Source of the DNA: an uncultured Collinsella sp.
GTDB taxonomy: Bacteria; Actinomycetota; Coriobacteriia; Coriobacteriales; Coriobacteriaceae
NCBI GenBank assembly: GCA_900550735.1
Contig: URTD01000001.1
Location: 1 to 39,928, forward strand
Direction: 5' to 3'
Length of the DNA: 39,928 nucleotides
Shown: positions 26,061-34,247 of the stretch, piece by piece
How positions within the stretch are numbered: position 1 is the stretch's first letter
How the letters are laid out: every line of letters begins with the position of its first letter
Program-made: the position numbers and the translations under genes
The notes under the pieces: model-generated
Databases searched by the model: none
What the model was told of the DNA's origin: nothing
What the model saw: only the letters and a program-made list of their open reading frames with translations

Positions 26061-27487
26061 TAGAGCGTGTGGAGCAGGGCGATGAGAAAGCGGATGCCTT
26101 GGAGGTAGGCGCGACGGGTGACGCGCTCGTTGGTGCCGTGGACGCCGCGGTCGCATTCGTCATCGTCGACCACAAAGGCGGAGAAGCGGATGCACTCGTG
26201 GCAAATGCGCTGGTAGTTGGCGGCATCGGTTGCGCCAATCACGGTCGAGGGCACGATGCTCATCGGCTCTTGGCCCACCGCAGACGATCCGTTTTCCTCC
26301 GTCGGCTTGGGATCACGGAAATAGCGGGCGGCGATGGCGCGGACGGCCTCGAGCCCCGGACCGCCCACGCGCGGGGACGGCGAGGGCTCGGAGCTGCCGA
26401 GGCCCAGCTCGACCTCGACTCGGCCGGCGAGCCCAGCGGTGGCAACGGCCTCGCGGCAGCAGGCCACGACATCGGCCACGCTCGTACCCTCGAGCATGCG
26501 GAAGTTGATATTGACCCACATATCTTGCGGCATTACGTTGGCACCGGTACTGCCGCCCTCGATTTGCGTGGGCGCACAGGTGGTGGTCACAAGCGGGTAC
26601 AGCTTTTTGCTGGCAAGGCAGTCGCGCACGATGGCATCCTTGCTGGCAGCAATCTCGTCTGCGGTATAAAGCCCCAGCTCGACGAGCTGCGCGGCAAGCA
26701 GATCGGTCACACGCGCCGGCCACTCGATATCGCAAATCGCGGCAATAGCGCGGCTGAGCACTTCGAGCGACGTGCCACCGTAAGGGTTGGAAGAATGCCC
26801 GCCCTCGCTCTTCGTCCTGAGCACGATATCGGCATAGCCCTTCTCGGCAAGATCGGCATGCATAAGCCAACCCTCGCCTGCGCCGTACTCGGCAGCCTCA
26901 ACGATACGATAGTCACCCTCGTCAATCAGGTACTCAAGCTCAACGCCGCGCTCCTCGAGCACGCGGCCAATGGCACCCGCGCCGCACTGCGTGGTCTCCT
27001 CATCCTGGCCAAAGGCGAGGAGCAGCGTGCGCTCGTGCTGCCAACCGTGCGCCAGCGCATACTCAACCGCCTCGAGAATGCCTGCGACTTGGTCTTTCAT
27101 GTCGATGGCGCCGCGGCCCCAAATGTAGGCATCGTCCACATGTCCGCTAAAGGGGGCGTGCGTCCAATCGTCCTCGGTGCCCGGCACCACGGGAACCACG
27201 TCCATGTGGCCCATGAGCATAATGGGCTTGAGGGCAGGGTCGGAACCGCTAAGCGTCACCAATAGCGAATGATCGATAAGCTCGACCTCGCCCGCCGCGA
27301 ACACGTGCGGCCAAGCCTGCTGCATATACGCGCGCAGGTCGTCGAACGGCTGCCAGTCCACCGCCTCGGCATCCATGCTCGAAATGGTCGGAAACGACAG
27401 CACACGGCCCAGGCGCTCGCATGCGCCGGCCTTGTCCAAATCGGCAAAATCGTCCTCATGCGCAAAGAAGCGCCAAACCTCGGCCAT
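26060..27487 (-). CDS. M20-family metallopeptidase (carboxypeptidase S-like)
   Basis: M20 enzymes are cytoplasmic two-zinc hydrolases that release amino acids from short peptides or N-acyl amino acids. The 475 residues carry the zinc and catalytic residues in order: GHMDVVP (His94, Asp96), GRGAIDMKD (Asp129) and the Glu pair in QDEETTQCG (163-164). A dimerisation domain lies in the middle and the last zinc His is in GVHGTNERV. Length and layout resemble the CPS1/Gly-X carboxypeptidase branch more than DapE. AAAGGA precedes the ATG. It lies 72 bases downstream of an amino-acid ABC transporter, so use of imported peptides or modified amino acids is a reasonable guess. The substrate is unknown. 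Confidence 0.9.
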   Translation of the reverse strand: MAEVWRFFAHEDDFADLDKAGACERLGRVLSFPTISSMDAEAVDWQPFDDLRAYMQQAWPHVFAAGEVELIDHSLLVTLSGSDPALKPIMLMGHMDVVPVVPGTEDDWTHAPFSGHVDDAYIWGRGAIDMKDQVAGILEAVEYALAHGWQHERTLLLAFGQDEETTQCGAGAIGRVLEERGVELEYLIDEGDYRIVEAAEYGAGEGWLMHADLAEKGYADIVLRTKSEGGHSSNPYGGTSLEVLSRAIAAICDIEWPARVTDLLAAQLVELGLYTADEIAASKDAIVRDCLASKKLYPLVTTTCAPTQIEGGSTGANVMPQDMWVNINFRMLEGTSVADVVACCREAVATAGLAGRVEVELGLGSSEPSPSPRVGGPGLEAVRAIAARYFRDPKPTEENGSSAVGQEPMSIVPSTVIGATDAANYQRICHECIRFSAFVVDDDECDRGVHGTNERVTRRAYLQGIRFLIALLHTL

Positions 27488-27510
27488 GACATCCTTTCGA
27501 TTGTGACGAC

Positions 27511-27534
27511 AAAGGCCGCCCCACGGGAGCGGCC
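27511..27534 (-). terminator. Hairpin between ABC operon and M20 gene
   Basis: GGCCGC and GCGGCC pair with additional CCC/GGG pairing inside. On the minus strand three T follow. It is a weak terminator that would let some readthrough into the M20 gene. Confidence 0.45.
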
Positions 27535-27559
27535 CTGCAACGCAAGCGTTTGCGGTCGG

Positions 27560-28345
27560 TTATTTGTCCTCGAGATAGCGAGAGAGGAACTCGCGAGTGC
27601 GCTGGTGTTTGGGGTTGCCGAAGAGCTCGGCCGGCGCGGCATCCTCGAGCACCACGCCCTTGTCCATAAAGACCACGCGGTCGGACACCGTGCGGGCAAA
27701 AGCCATCTCGTGCGTGACGACGACCATGGTCATGCCGTCGGCCGCAAGCTTGCGCATGACCTCGAGCACCTCGCCCACGATCTCGGGGTCGAGTGCGGAG
27801 GTCGGCTCGTCGAACAGCATGATCTGCGGATTCATGCACAGGGCGCGCGCGATGGCCACGCGCTGCTTTTGGCCACCGGACAGGCGACCCACGGCGGCAT
27901 GCGCGAACTTTTCGAGCCCCACGCTCGTCAAATGCTCCATCGCGACCTTCTCGGCCTCGGCCTTGCTCATCTTTTTGAGCGTGACGGGCGCAAGCGTGCA
28001 GTTGTCGAGCACGTCCATGTTGTTGAACAGGTTAAAGCCCTGGAACACCATGCCGATGTCCTCGCGGAGTTTATTGATATTGCAGCGCTCGGCCGTGAGG
28101 TCCTGGCCGTGGAACCAGATGTGGCCCGCGTCCGGGGTCTCGAGCAGGTTGAGGCAGCGCAGGAAGGTCGACTTGCCCGAGCCCGAGGCGCCGATAATGG
28201 TAACGACCTCGCCGGGGTTAACGGACAGGTCGATGCCCTTGAGCACCTCGAGCGAGCCGAAGCTCTTGCGCAGGCCCTCGACGCGGATGAGCGGCTCATT
28301 GGTCTGTGCGGCGGCCGCGGTGCCGGTAGTGGCGATATCTGCCAT
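27560..28345 (-). CDS. Polar amino-acid ABC transporter ATPase
   Basis: This ATPase drives an importer of the GlnQ/HisP type. The 261-residue protein has Walker [10 protein letters not shown], the signature [15 protein letters not shown], Walker [15 protein letters not shown] and the His switch VVVTHE. The chosen ATG (28345) has GAGGAG upstream. An N-terminal extension of about 20 Ala/Thr residues precedes the usual start of the domain. It follows the permease by 22 bases in a three-gene operon (binding protein, permease, ATPase). The exact amino acid carried cannot be told. Confidence 0.95.
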   Translation of the reverse strand: MADIATTGTAAAAQTNEPLIRVEGLRKSFGSLEVLKGIDLSVNPGEVVTIIGASGSGKSTFLRCLNLLETPDAGHIWFHGQDLTAERCNINKLREDIGMVFQGFNLFNNMDVLDNCTLAPVTLKKMSKAEAEKVAMEHLTSVGLEKFAHAAVGRLSGGQKQRVAIARALCMNPQIMLFDEPTSALDPEIVGEVLEVMRKLAADGMTMVVVTHEMAFARTVSDRVVFMDKGVVLEDAAPAELFGNPKHQRTREFLSRYLEDK

Positions 28346-28367
28346 GATGATTCTCCTCGTCTTGAGC

Positions 28368-29516
28368 CTAGTTGGAGCTGGGCAGCGTTGCCGGGGCCTC
28401 GGCGCCGAGCTTTTTGCCAAAGGCCTCGAGCAGGCGGCTCGCCACGAGCGTCAGGATCAGGTAAACCACGAGCGCCACGCAGTAGACCTCCATCTGGCGG
28501 TAGTACACGCCGGCGACGGTGGTGGTGGCGTACATGAGGTCGAACACGCCGATGACCGAGAGCACCGACGAATCCTTGATGTTGATGATGAGCTCGTTGG
28601 TGAGTGCGGGAATCGCGTTTTTAATACCCTGGGGGAACACGACCTTGCGCATAGCCTGCCACTGCGACAGGCCCAGCGAGCGCGCCGCCTCGGCCTGGCC
28701 GGGATCGATGGACTCGATGCCGCCGCGCAGGACCTCCATCATGTAGGCGGTGGAGTTGAGCGAGATGGTGACGAGGCCGGCGGTGAAGGTACTCCAAATC
28801 TGGTTGGCCTGGGCGGTCTCGAAGCCCATGCCGCGCAAAACGGTGAAGCCCGCGTAATAGATGAGCAGGCCCTGGACCATCATGGGCGTGCCGCGCACGA
28901 TGGTAGAGTAGACGGTCGCAAAGCCGCGGCCGATGCTCTTAAAGAAGCGCGTGAGATCGTTATCCACGCGATCGAACGTCTGAATACGCAGGAACACAAA
29001 GAGCAGTGCCAGGAAAAAGGCAATGACGGTACCAAGGGTCGCAAGCGCAATGGTGATTTCGATGCCGCGAATAAAGAAGTCGCCGCTCTTATAGGTCATG
29101 TAGACCAGGCTCGGCAAAAAGTCGCTGGGATTGGAGTCCGAGACAATGCTCACCTGCACCAGGTCGATAAACGACATGACACAGCGGTCGACAAAGAAGA
29201 TCGCCGCGATGGCGACCACGACGTAGCTGCCTAAGCGCGCGCCGCGACGGAAGCGCTCGGATGCGAACGGCGACTTTTCGCGATAGTCGTTCCAGTGCAT
29301 GAGTTTGGTGACGAGCGCCGCCGCCGACACGACGAGCCAGGCCCAAAGAATCGCCCAAAGGCAATCCTGGAAAATACCGGTGGGGGCCAAGAAGCTCAGC
29401 GGCGTGGGGTTGCGCTGACTAAACGCCAGGCCGAGCGCCGCGATAACGCTCGTGCCCAGGTACACGTAACGGTGGTCGGCCTTGATAAAGGAGGCCAGGC
29501 GATTGATGGTTTTCAT
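28368..29516 (-). CDS. Polar amino-acid ABC transporter permease
   Basis: The membrane subunit of the importer has 382 residues, longer than the usual 220-250 of the HisM/GlnP family. The extra N-terminal 150 residues add two or three hydrophobic helices. The C-terminal half has the standard domain: [17 protein letters not shown], then the EAA loop [20 protein letters not shown] that docks the ATPase, then [14 protein letters not shown]. It follows the binding-protein gene by nine bases. Fused or extended permeases of this sort are known in Gram-positive glutamine/glutamate systems, but no binding domain is fused here. Confidence 0.93.
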   Translation of the reverse strand: MKTINRLASFIKADHRYVYLGTSVIAALGLAFSQRNPTPLSFLAPTGIFQDCLWAILWAWLVVSAAALVTKLMHWNDYREKSPFASERFRRGARLGSYVVVAIAAIFFVDRCVMSFIDLVQVSIVSDSNPSDFLPSLVYMTYKSGDFFIRGIEITIALATLGTVIAFFLALLFVFLRIQTFDRVDNDLTRFFKSIGRGFATVYSTIVRGTPMMVQGLLIYYAGFTVLRGMGFETAQANQIWSTFTAGLVTISLNSTAYMMEVLRGGIESIDPGQAEAARSLGLSQWQAMRKVVFPQGIKNAIPALTNELIINIKDSSVLSVIGVFDLMYATTTVAGVYYRQMEVYCVALVVYLILTLVASRLLEAFGKKLGAEAPATLPSSN

Positions 29517-29525
29517 GCTGCCTCC

Positions 29526-30452
29526 CTATGCCGGCTGACGGTCGAGGCACGCGTCCCACATTTGGTCGCGCTCCTCTTGGCTAATGCCCTTGAGTGTCTT
29601 GTCGATGAGCTTAAGCAGTTTGTCCGAGCCCTTGCGGCAGCCGACGTTTGACGTGACCTCCTGCTTAAAGCCCTCGCCCTCCGCAAAGCGAATGGGCACG
29701 ATGCCCGGGTTTTGGGCCATATAGCCCTTCTCGTTTTCGGTGTTGTAGGTCACGGCGTCGCAGGTGCCCTGCAGCAGGTTCGAAAACACCGTGGGCACCG
29801 AATCGACCGGATTCTTGTGAACGACGCCCGGGATCTCGTCGATGACGGTGTCGAGCATCGTGTCCTTTTGGCCGAGCACCGTGGCGCCGCTAAAGTCGCT
29901 GAGCTTGGTCGCGCTTTGGTAGGGCGAGCCCTCTTTTACGAACAGGCCAAAGTAGCCGATAAAGTACGGATCGGAAAAGCCGACGGACTCCTCGCGCTCG
30001 GGCGTGGTGCTCATGCCGGCAATAATGAGGTCGATCTGGCCGTTGTTGAGCGAATCGATAAGGCCCGAGAAGCTCTGCTTGACGGCAACGGGCTCGCCAC
30101 CGAGGGCCTTGCAGACGATCTTGGCGATCTGTACGTCGTAGCCATCGGCATAGGCGCCCTGCACGTTGTCGATGGGGATGGTGTACTCACTGGCTTCGGA
30201 AACCTGCCAGTTGTACGGGGCGTAGGCCGCCTCCATGCCAATGCGGATCTTGTCCTTGCCGATCACGGAATCGGACAGGTCGTCGCGACCGCCGCCCGTC
30301 GTGGGCTGAACCACTTTGAGCGTGGACGGGCGCTGACAGCCGGCGAGCGCACCGGCGACGACGGAAGCGCTCGCAGCGAGAGCGCTACCCAAAAAGATGC
30401 GACGGCTGCATACCGGCTGGGTCTGCATGCCGCGCTGTTGCCGAGGTTGCAT
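29526..30452 (-). CDS. Polar amino-acid ABC transporter substrate-binding lipoprotein
   Basis: The 308-residue solute-binding protein delivers its ligand to the permease. The N-terminus has both a twin-arginine-like motif SRRIFLG (16-22) and a lipobox LAGC with Cys39. It is therefore probably exported folded by Tat and lipid-anchored. The mature part shows the family-3 binding fold, with KIRIGMEAAYAPYNW and the central FSGLIDSLNNGQIDLIIAGM, which is diagnostic. GGAAGG lies six bases before the ATG at 30452. It leads the operon. A promoter is expected in 30453-30549, but none could be fixed. Confidence 0.94.
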   Translation of the reverse strand: MQPRQQRGMQTQPVCSRRIFLGSALAASASVVAGALAGCQRPSTLKVVQPTTGGGRDDLSDSVIGKDKIRIGMEAAYAPYNWQVSEASEYTIPIDNVQGAYADGYDVQIAKIVCKALGGEPVAVKQSFSGLIDSLNNGQIDLIIAGMSTTPEREESVGFSDPYFIGYFGLFVKEGSPYQSATKLSDFSGATVLGQKDTMLDTVIDEIPGVVHKNPVDSVPTVFSNLLQGTCDAVTYNTENEKGYMAQNPGIVPIRFAEGEGFKQEVTSNVGCRKGSDKLLKLIDKTLKGISQEERDQMWDACLDRQPA

Positions 30453-30549
30453 CTGGTGCCTTCCCTATTTTGCGTTACTGACAATAAGACAGGATATACG
30501 CCCGCAACCAGCAGCGCGGCATGTGCGCGAAAAATTAATAGACACACAG

Positions 30550-30578
30550 TAGTCGTTTAAGAACGTCCCCAATGACTA
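30550..30578. repeat. Short hairpin repeat with AAGAACGTCCCC loop (copy 2)
   Basis: Arms TAGTCGTT and AATGACTA flank the same 13-base loop as at 15494-15522. The one arm difference (A to G) keeps pairing with T. Confidence 0.75.
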
Positions 30579-30584
30579 CCTACC

Positions 30585-30619
30585 AAAAAGCCTCCCTGCC
30601 GGATGTGGCAGGGAGGCTT
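30585..30619 (-). terminator. Intrinsic terminator after the aldose epimerase gene
   Basis: A perfect 13-bp stem (30588-30600 with 30607-30619), loop ACATCC, is followed on the minus strand by a run of five T that includes the stem foot. It stops transcription from the epimerase gene. Confidence 0.85.
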
Positions 30620-30629
30620 AGCGGGTGGG

Positions 30630-30661
30630 AATGTGACAAAGGGACTGTCCCTTTGTCACAT
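30630..30661. repeat. GTGACAAAGGGA hairpin repeat (complete copy)
   Basis: Arms 30631-30644 and 30648-30661 pair perfectly over 14 bases with loop CTG. The element starts directly at the TAG of the epimerase gene. A near-identical copy is at 32675-32707. Confidence 0.8.
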
Positions 30662-31555
30662 CTAGAGCAGCGTTACGCTAAAGCTGCGGACGTCCGTCTC
30701 GCCCGGCGCCAGCGTAATGGTGTTGACCTTGTGCTCAAAGACGTCGTCCTCGGTGTCCATGGTGGTGTGACCGGTCCAGGGCTCGAGCGCCACAAACGGG
30801 GCGTCGTTGGCGGCAGACCACACGCCGATGTACTTAAAGCCCTCAAAGTCGATCTTGACGCCATGGCCCGACTTGCGACCGCGCAGCGTGAGCGTGGAAC
30901 CCGGGGTATCGGTGAACATGATGGCATCGTTATCGAAGCTGCGGTGCGTGATGGGCAGCACGTCAGAGTTATCGGGCGCCTTGTAGCTGCCCTCGAACGT
31001 CATGAGACCATCGGGCGTAATGATGGGGGCCTCGTTGGTCCAAGCCTCGGTAAATGCCAGCTCGTAATCCTCGAACGTCTCGTCCTCGGCACCGGGAGCC
31101 GGCACGTTAAATGCAGGGTGGCCACCCACCGAGAACGGCAGGTCCACGTCGCCGGTGTTGGTGACGGCAAAGGTCTGGGTAAGCGTGGCGTCGCCGGTTA
31201 GGGCATAGGTAATGTTGAGCTTAAAGTGGAAGGGGAAAGCCTTGAGCGACTCAGGCGTGTCGGTGATCTCGTAGGTGACGGACGAGCCGTCCTCGGAGAC
31301 CTCGACCAGCTTGTGCTCGACGATGCGCGCGAGGCCGTGACGCGGCATCTCGCAGGTGCCGGCCGCAGACGCCGCCGTGTTGTTGCGCAGTGAGCCCACA
31401 ATGGGGAACAGGATGGGCGCATGCTTGCCCCAAAAGGCCGGGTCGCCCTGCCACAGATACTCATTGCCGTTGAGGGCAAGGCTCGTGAGCTGGGCACCCA
31501 TGGAATCGATGGCCGCGGTAAGGCCGCCGCGCTTGATGGTAGTGACGGTAGACAT
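30662..31555 (-). CDS. Aldose 1-epimerase family protein (LacX-like)
   Basis: These enzymes interconvert alpha and beta anomers of hexoses or related sugars. The 297-residue product has the LacX-like branch pattern. PRHGLAR carries one conserved His, SVGGHPAFNVP the second, and the likely catalytic Glu is in VALEPWTG. The ATG at 31555 follows GGAGG. An upstream in-frame ATG (31579) overlaps that ribosome site and is rejected. It seems to be a single-gene unit, closed by a terminator. The sugar is unknown; phosphorylated sugars are possible for this branch. Confidence 0.88.
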   Translation of the reverse strand: MSTVTTIKRGGLTAAIDSMGAQLTSLALNGNEYLWQGDPAFWGKHAPILFPIVGSLRNNTAASAAGTCEMPRHGLARIVEHKLVEVSEDGSSVTYEITDTPESLKAFPFHFKLNITYALTGDATLTQTFAVTNTGDVDLPFSVGGHPAFNVPAPGAEDETFEDYELAFTEAWTNEAPIITPDGLMTFEGSYKAPDNSDVLPITHRSFDNDAIMFTDTPGSTLTLRGRKSGHGVKIDFEGFKYIGVWSAANDAPFVALEPWTGHTTMDTEDDVFEHKVNTITLAPGETDVRSFSVTLL

Positions 31556-31634
31556 GCTACTTCCTCCAAAAGTAAACAATAGTGTCGAGGGCTATTGTCC
31601 CACTCTTGGCGGCAAGGAGAAGCGGCAGGCGCAG

Positions 31635-32504
31635 CTATTGAGCGATTGCGTAAAGGTCGAATCCGCCCTGCGGCGTGCTGTCGACCGTATCGGGCGCCTG
31701 CGAGTTAAAGCTCACGGGAACCATGCGCTTTGAGGCGCGGAAGCGCGTGCCATCGGTGGCGACGGGCGGTTCATCGACGGTGAGCTCGTAGTCGCCGGGC
31801 TTAAGCTCGATGCCGTCACCAGCGGAATTGACGTATTGATACTCGTCAATCGTCTGCCCTTTGAGCGTGCGGCCCACGATGTGGATGAGCATCTGACTAT
31901 CGCCGCGGGCGGTGTCCCATGTCGCACCGTCCTTGACCTCGACCGACACATGCACCGAGCGCGTGCGGCTGAGCGATTGCTCGACAGACATCTCGACCTT
32001 GGCGGCATCTTTGCGCTGTTGCTCCACATGGCTCCAGACATTTCCGATCGCCGAGCAAGCGATGACGCCGGCCATGAAGGCGATGAGGATGGGACCGAGC
32101 GGAGAGCGGCGGCCCGCGTCTTCCTCGCGAGCCAGGTCGGGGCGATGCGTGGGCGCAGGCGCCTGAGCACCCTGCGCGGGCACGTCGAGTATGCTGAAGG
32201 ATGCCGTGCTGCCGGGGTCGATGTTATGGCGCGGCTGCGGGGTCTTGGCCGGCGAGATGGACATGTCCGCCGGCTCACCGAGTGTGGCCGTGGCATCGGC
32301 CTTAGCCTCGTCGGCCTCGGCTTGGGCCCAAGCCCGCTCAAAGGTCAGGGGCTCGGCGGCATCGGAGGCGGCATCAGGCTCGACAGCGGCATCGTTGCCG
32401 GTCTCGTCCTCGTCGCTCGACACGTCACGCGGCGCGGGCTCGTCCCACTCCTCGTCCGGAGCCTCGCCCTCGCTATACCACCATTCAAAGTTATCGATAT
32501 CCAT
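31635..32504 (-). CDS. Unknown membrane-anchored protein with acidic N-terminus
   Basis: No family is recognised for this 289-residue protein. Residues 1-130 are acidic and low in order (WW near the start, many Asp, Glu, Ala). A single membrane helix lies at about 134-155 (ILIAFMAGVIACSAIGNVW). Residues 160-289 look folded, with beta-rich sequence containing MLIHIVGRTLKG and ELKPGDYELTVDEPP, the latter like a small Ig-like domain. The layout suggests a type II membrane protein with an external C-terminal domain. It is divergent from the MFS gene. Confidence 0.75.
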   Translation of the reverse strand: MDIDNFEWWYSEGEAPDEEWDEPAPRDVSSDEDETGNDAAVEPDAASDAAEPLTFERAWAQAEADEAKADATATLGEPADMSISPAKTPQPRHNIDPGSTASFSILDVPAQGAQAPAPTHRPDLAREEDAGRRSPLGPILIAFMAGVIACSAIGNVWSHVEQQRKDAAKVEMSVEQSLSRTRSVHVSVEVKDGATWDTARGDSQMLIHIVGRTLKGQTIDEYQYVNSAGDGIELKPGDYELTVDEPPVATDGTRFRASKRMVPVSFNSQAPDTVDSTPQGGFDLYAIAQ

Positions 32505-32590
32505 ACGGGGCGCCCCTTAGGCCTCGCAAATAAACACTTGCTAGCCTTATACCCCCAGACGGCGCTGGAGCTCGTCGGCACAGACAGGAA

Positions 32591-32653
32591 AACCGTCACA
32601 ACATTCGACGCTTTTCCTCGATTTCGAGATTTTTGCCGAATGTTGTGATGGTT
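32591..32653. repeat. Long inverted repeat upstream of the MFS gene
   Basis: Arms 32591-32607 and 32637-32653 pair over 17 bases with one G-T. Within the loop lies ACGCTTTTCCTCGATTTCG, nearly the same as the loop of the hairpin at 34105-34164 beyond the MFS gene. Confidence 0.75.
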
Positions 32654-32674
32654 TGGGCGACTGGCTGGCAGCGC

Positions 32675-32707
32675 AATGTGACAAAGGGACTGTCTCTTTG
32701 TCACATT
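32675..32707. repeat. GTGACAAAGGGA hairpin repeat upstream of the MFS gene
   Basis: Arms 32675-32689 and 32693-32707 pair over 15 bases with one G-T, loop CTG. The repeat is in frame with the MFS gene but lies before the likely start, so it is in the leader. Confidence 0.8.
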
Positions 32708-32764
32708 CTGTTAGAGTTGCAGGGATTGAATCCCGCTTATTCATGCGACATTGGAGTGACAACC

Positions 32765-34018
32765 TTGACCGCCGCAACCACGCCTAAAAGCAAGTCAACC
32801 GCCGCCGCGCTCTCCCCCGCGCGCACCAATCTTTGCCTGGCGCTGCTCATGCTGTTGGGATTCTCGCTCGGCTGCTCCGAGTTCGTGGTCATCGGCATCG
32901 AAAGCGACTTGGCGACGGAACTCGGCATATCGCTTGCCACTGCGGGCCAACTTATTAGCGTGTTTGCGCTCGTCTACGCTATCGCCACACCGGTGCTTGC
33001 GCTCAGCACGGGACGCTTCCGCCGCTACCAGCTGCTCGTGTGCTACAGCATCGTCTTTGTGCTGGGCAATCTTGTCATGGCGTTGGCGCCCAACTTCCAG
33101 GTGTTGTTCGCCTCGCGCATCATCTTGGGCTCCGTCTCGGGCGCACTGCTCGCCGTGGGTGTGACGTACATCCCCGAGCTGCTGTCCCCGCAGCAAACTT
33201 CGCTTGCCATCTCGGTGGTATATGGTGCGTTTTCCGTGGCAATGGTCTTTGTCACTTCGATCGGCAAGTTTGTGGCCGACACGCTCGATTGGCACGTGGC
33301 CATGTACGGCACGCTGACCTTTGCCGTTTTGATCTGCGGAGCGCTCGTGGCGTTTATGCCGCGCGCTGGGCAAACCGACGAGCCTGCCACCTTTCGCGAG
33401 CAGGCGGGGCTACTGCGCGAGCCGAGCATCATCACCGGCATGCTCATCTTTTTGTTTGGCGTGGGGTCGGTCTATGTGTTCTACGGCTACGTGACGCCTT
33501 ATCTTGAGCAAGTGCTGGGCATGGGCACGGTCGAAGCCAGCACCACGCTCATGGCCTATGGCGTGTTCTGCCTGATTTCGAACATCCTGGGCGGATGGAT
33601 CGATGCGCGCTTTGGCATGAAGGCGCTGCTCGTGACGTTTGTGCTGCAGGCTGCGGCGTTACTCGGGTTGTTTGCTGTGGGCGGCGCCATGCCGCTCGCG
33701 CTGGTCTTTGTCTTTAGCTTGGCGCTGCTCATGTACCTGTTCTCGGTGTCGTGCATCACGCACTTTATGGACGTGGCACGCAGCCGCCATCCCAAGTCGA
33801 TGGTACTCGCAAGTTCGGTTGAGCCCATGGCGTTTAACGTCGGCATTTCGTTTGGCACCGCAGTGGGCGGCGCCGTGGTAAGCAGCATTGGCATTGCGTA
33901 CGTGGGCGCAGTGGGCGCCGCGTTCTCGCTTGTGGCTTGGGCGCTCACGCTGGTGACGATTAAGTTGGCTCGCTGGGAGCGCCGCCGTCAATCAGCACAG
34001 CCCTCGATGCGGGCATAG
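32765..34018 (+). CDS. MFS transporter (AraJ/sugar- or drug-efflux type)
   Basis: The protein has about 417 residues and 12 hydrophobic segments, typical of the major facilitator superfamily. The first helix region FSLGCSEFVVIGIESDLA and the loop STGRFRRYQLL resemble the arabinose/chloramphenicol efflux branch (AraJ, Bcr-like). The open frame begins at 32633. That part translates hairpin repeats, so the start is set at TTG 32765, which has GGAG about nine bases upstream. Its substrate is unknown. It stands alone between two sets of hairpin elements. Confidence 0.85.
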   Translation: MTAATTPKSKSTAAALSPARTNLCLALLMLLGFSLGCSEFVVIGIESDLATELGISLATAGQLISVFALVYAIATPVLALSTGRFRRYQLLVCYSIVFVLGNLVMALAPNFQVLFASRIILGSVSGALLAVGVTYIPELLSPQQTSLAISVVYGAFSVAMVFVTSIGKFVADTLDWHVAMYGTLTFAVLICGALVAFMPRAGQTDEPATFREQAGLLREPSIITGMLIFLFGVGSVYVFYGYVTPYLEQVLGMGTVEASTTLMAYGVFCLISNILGGWIDARFGMKALLVTFVLQAAALLGLFAVGGAMPLALVFVFSLALLMYLFSVSCITHFMDVARSRHPKSMVLASSVEPMAFNVGISFGTAVGGAVVSSIGIAYVGAVGAAFSLVAWALTLVTIKLARWERRRQSAQPSMRA

Positions 34019-34104
34019 GGGCGAACACAGCCCAGGGTGGCGAGCAACCGGTGAAAGCCGTCCAATATGAGTATGTTTATCCGCCTGGAAGCTTCAGCAG
34101 TGCA

Positions 34105-34164
34105 ATTTCGTGTACTTCAGATACACGCTTTTCTACGATTTCGTGTATCCGAAGTACACGAAAT
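34105..34164. repeat. Long inverted repeat downstream of the MFS gene
   Basis: Arms 34105-34127 and 34142-34164 pair over 23 bases with a single mismatch. The loop region ACGCTTTTCTACGATTTCG matches that of 32591-32653 at 17 of 19 bases, whereas the stems differ. Confidence 0.75.
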
Positions 34165-34181
34165 GCGCGTGGGGTAACTCA

Positions 34182-34216
34182 AAGGCGGCGACAGACGCAT
34201 TGTCTGCCGCCGCCTT
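34182..34216. terminator. Hairpin between convergent MFS and PTS genes
   Basis: Arms 34182-34195 and 34203-34216 pair over 14 bases with one mismatch. It lies between convergent genes and could end both transcripts, although T-runs are short on both sides. Confidence 0.5.
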
Positions 34217-34247
34217 CTACACCGGATTTTATAGATATGTGGGGCGT

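Noticed and set aside
25875..26156. Longer adhesin N-terminus beginning near 26156 or 26024
   Set aside because: The frame is open but the sequence is not protein-like, overlaps the M20 stop region, and lacks a ribosome site; 25874 has an excellent one.
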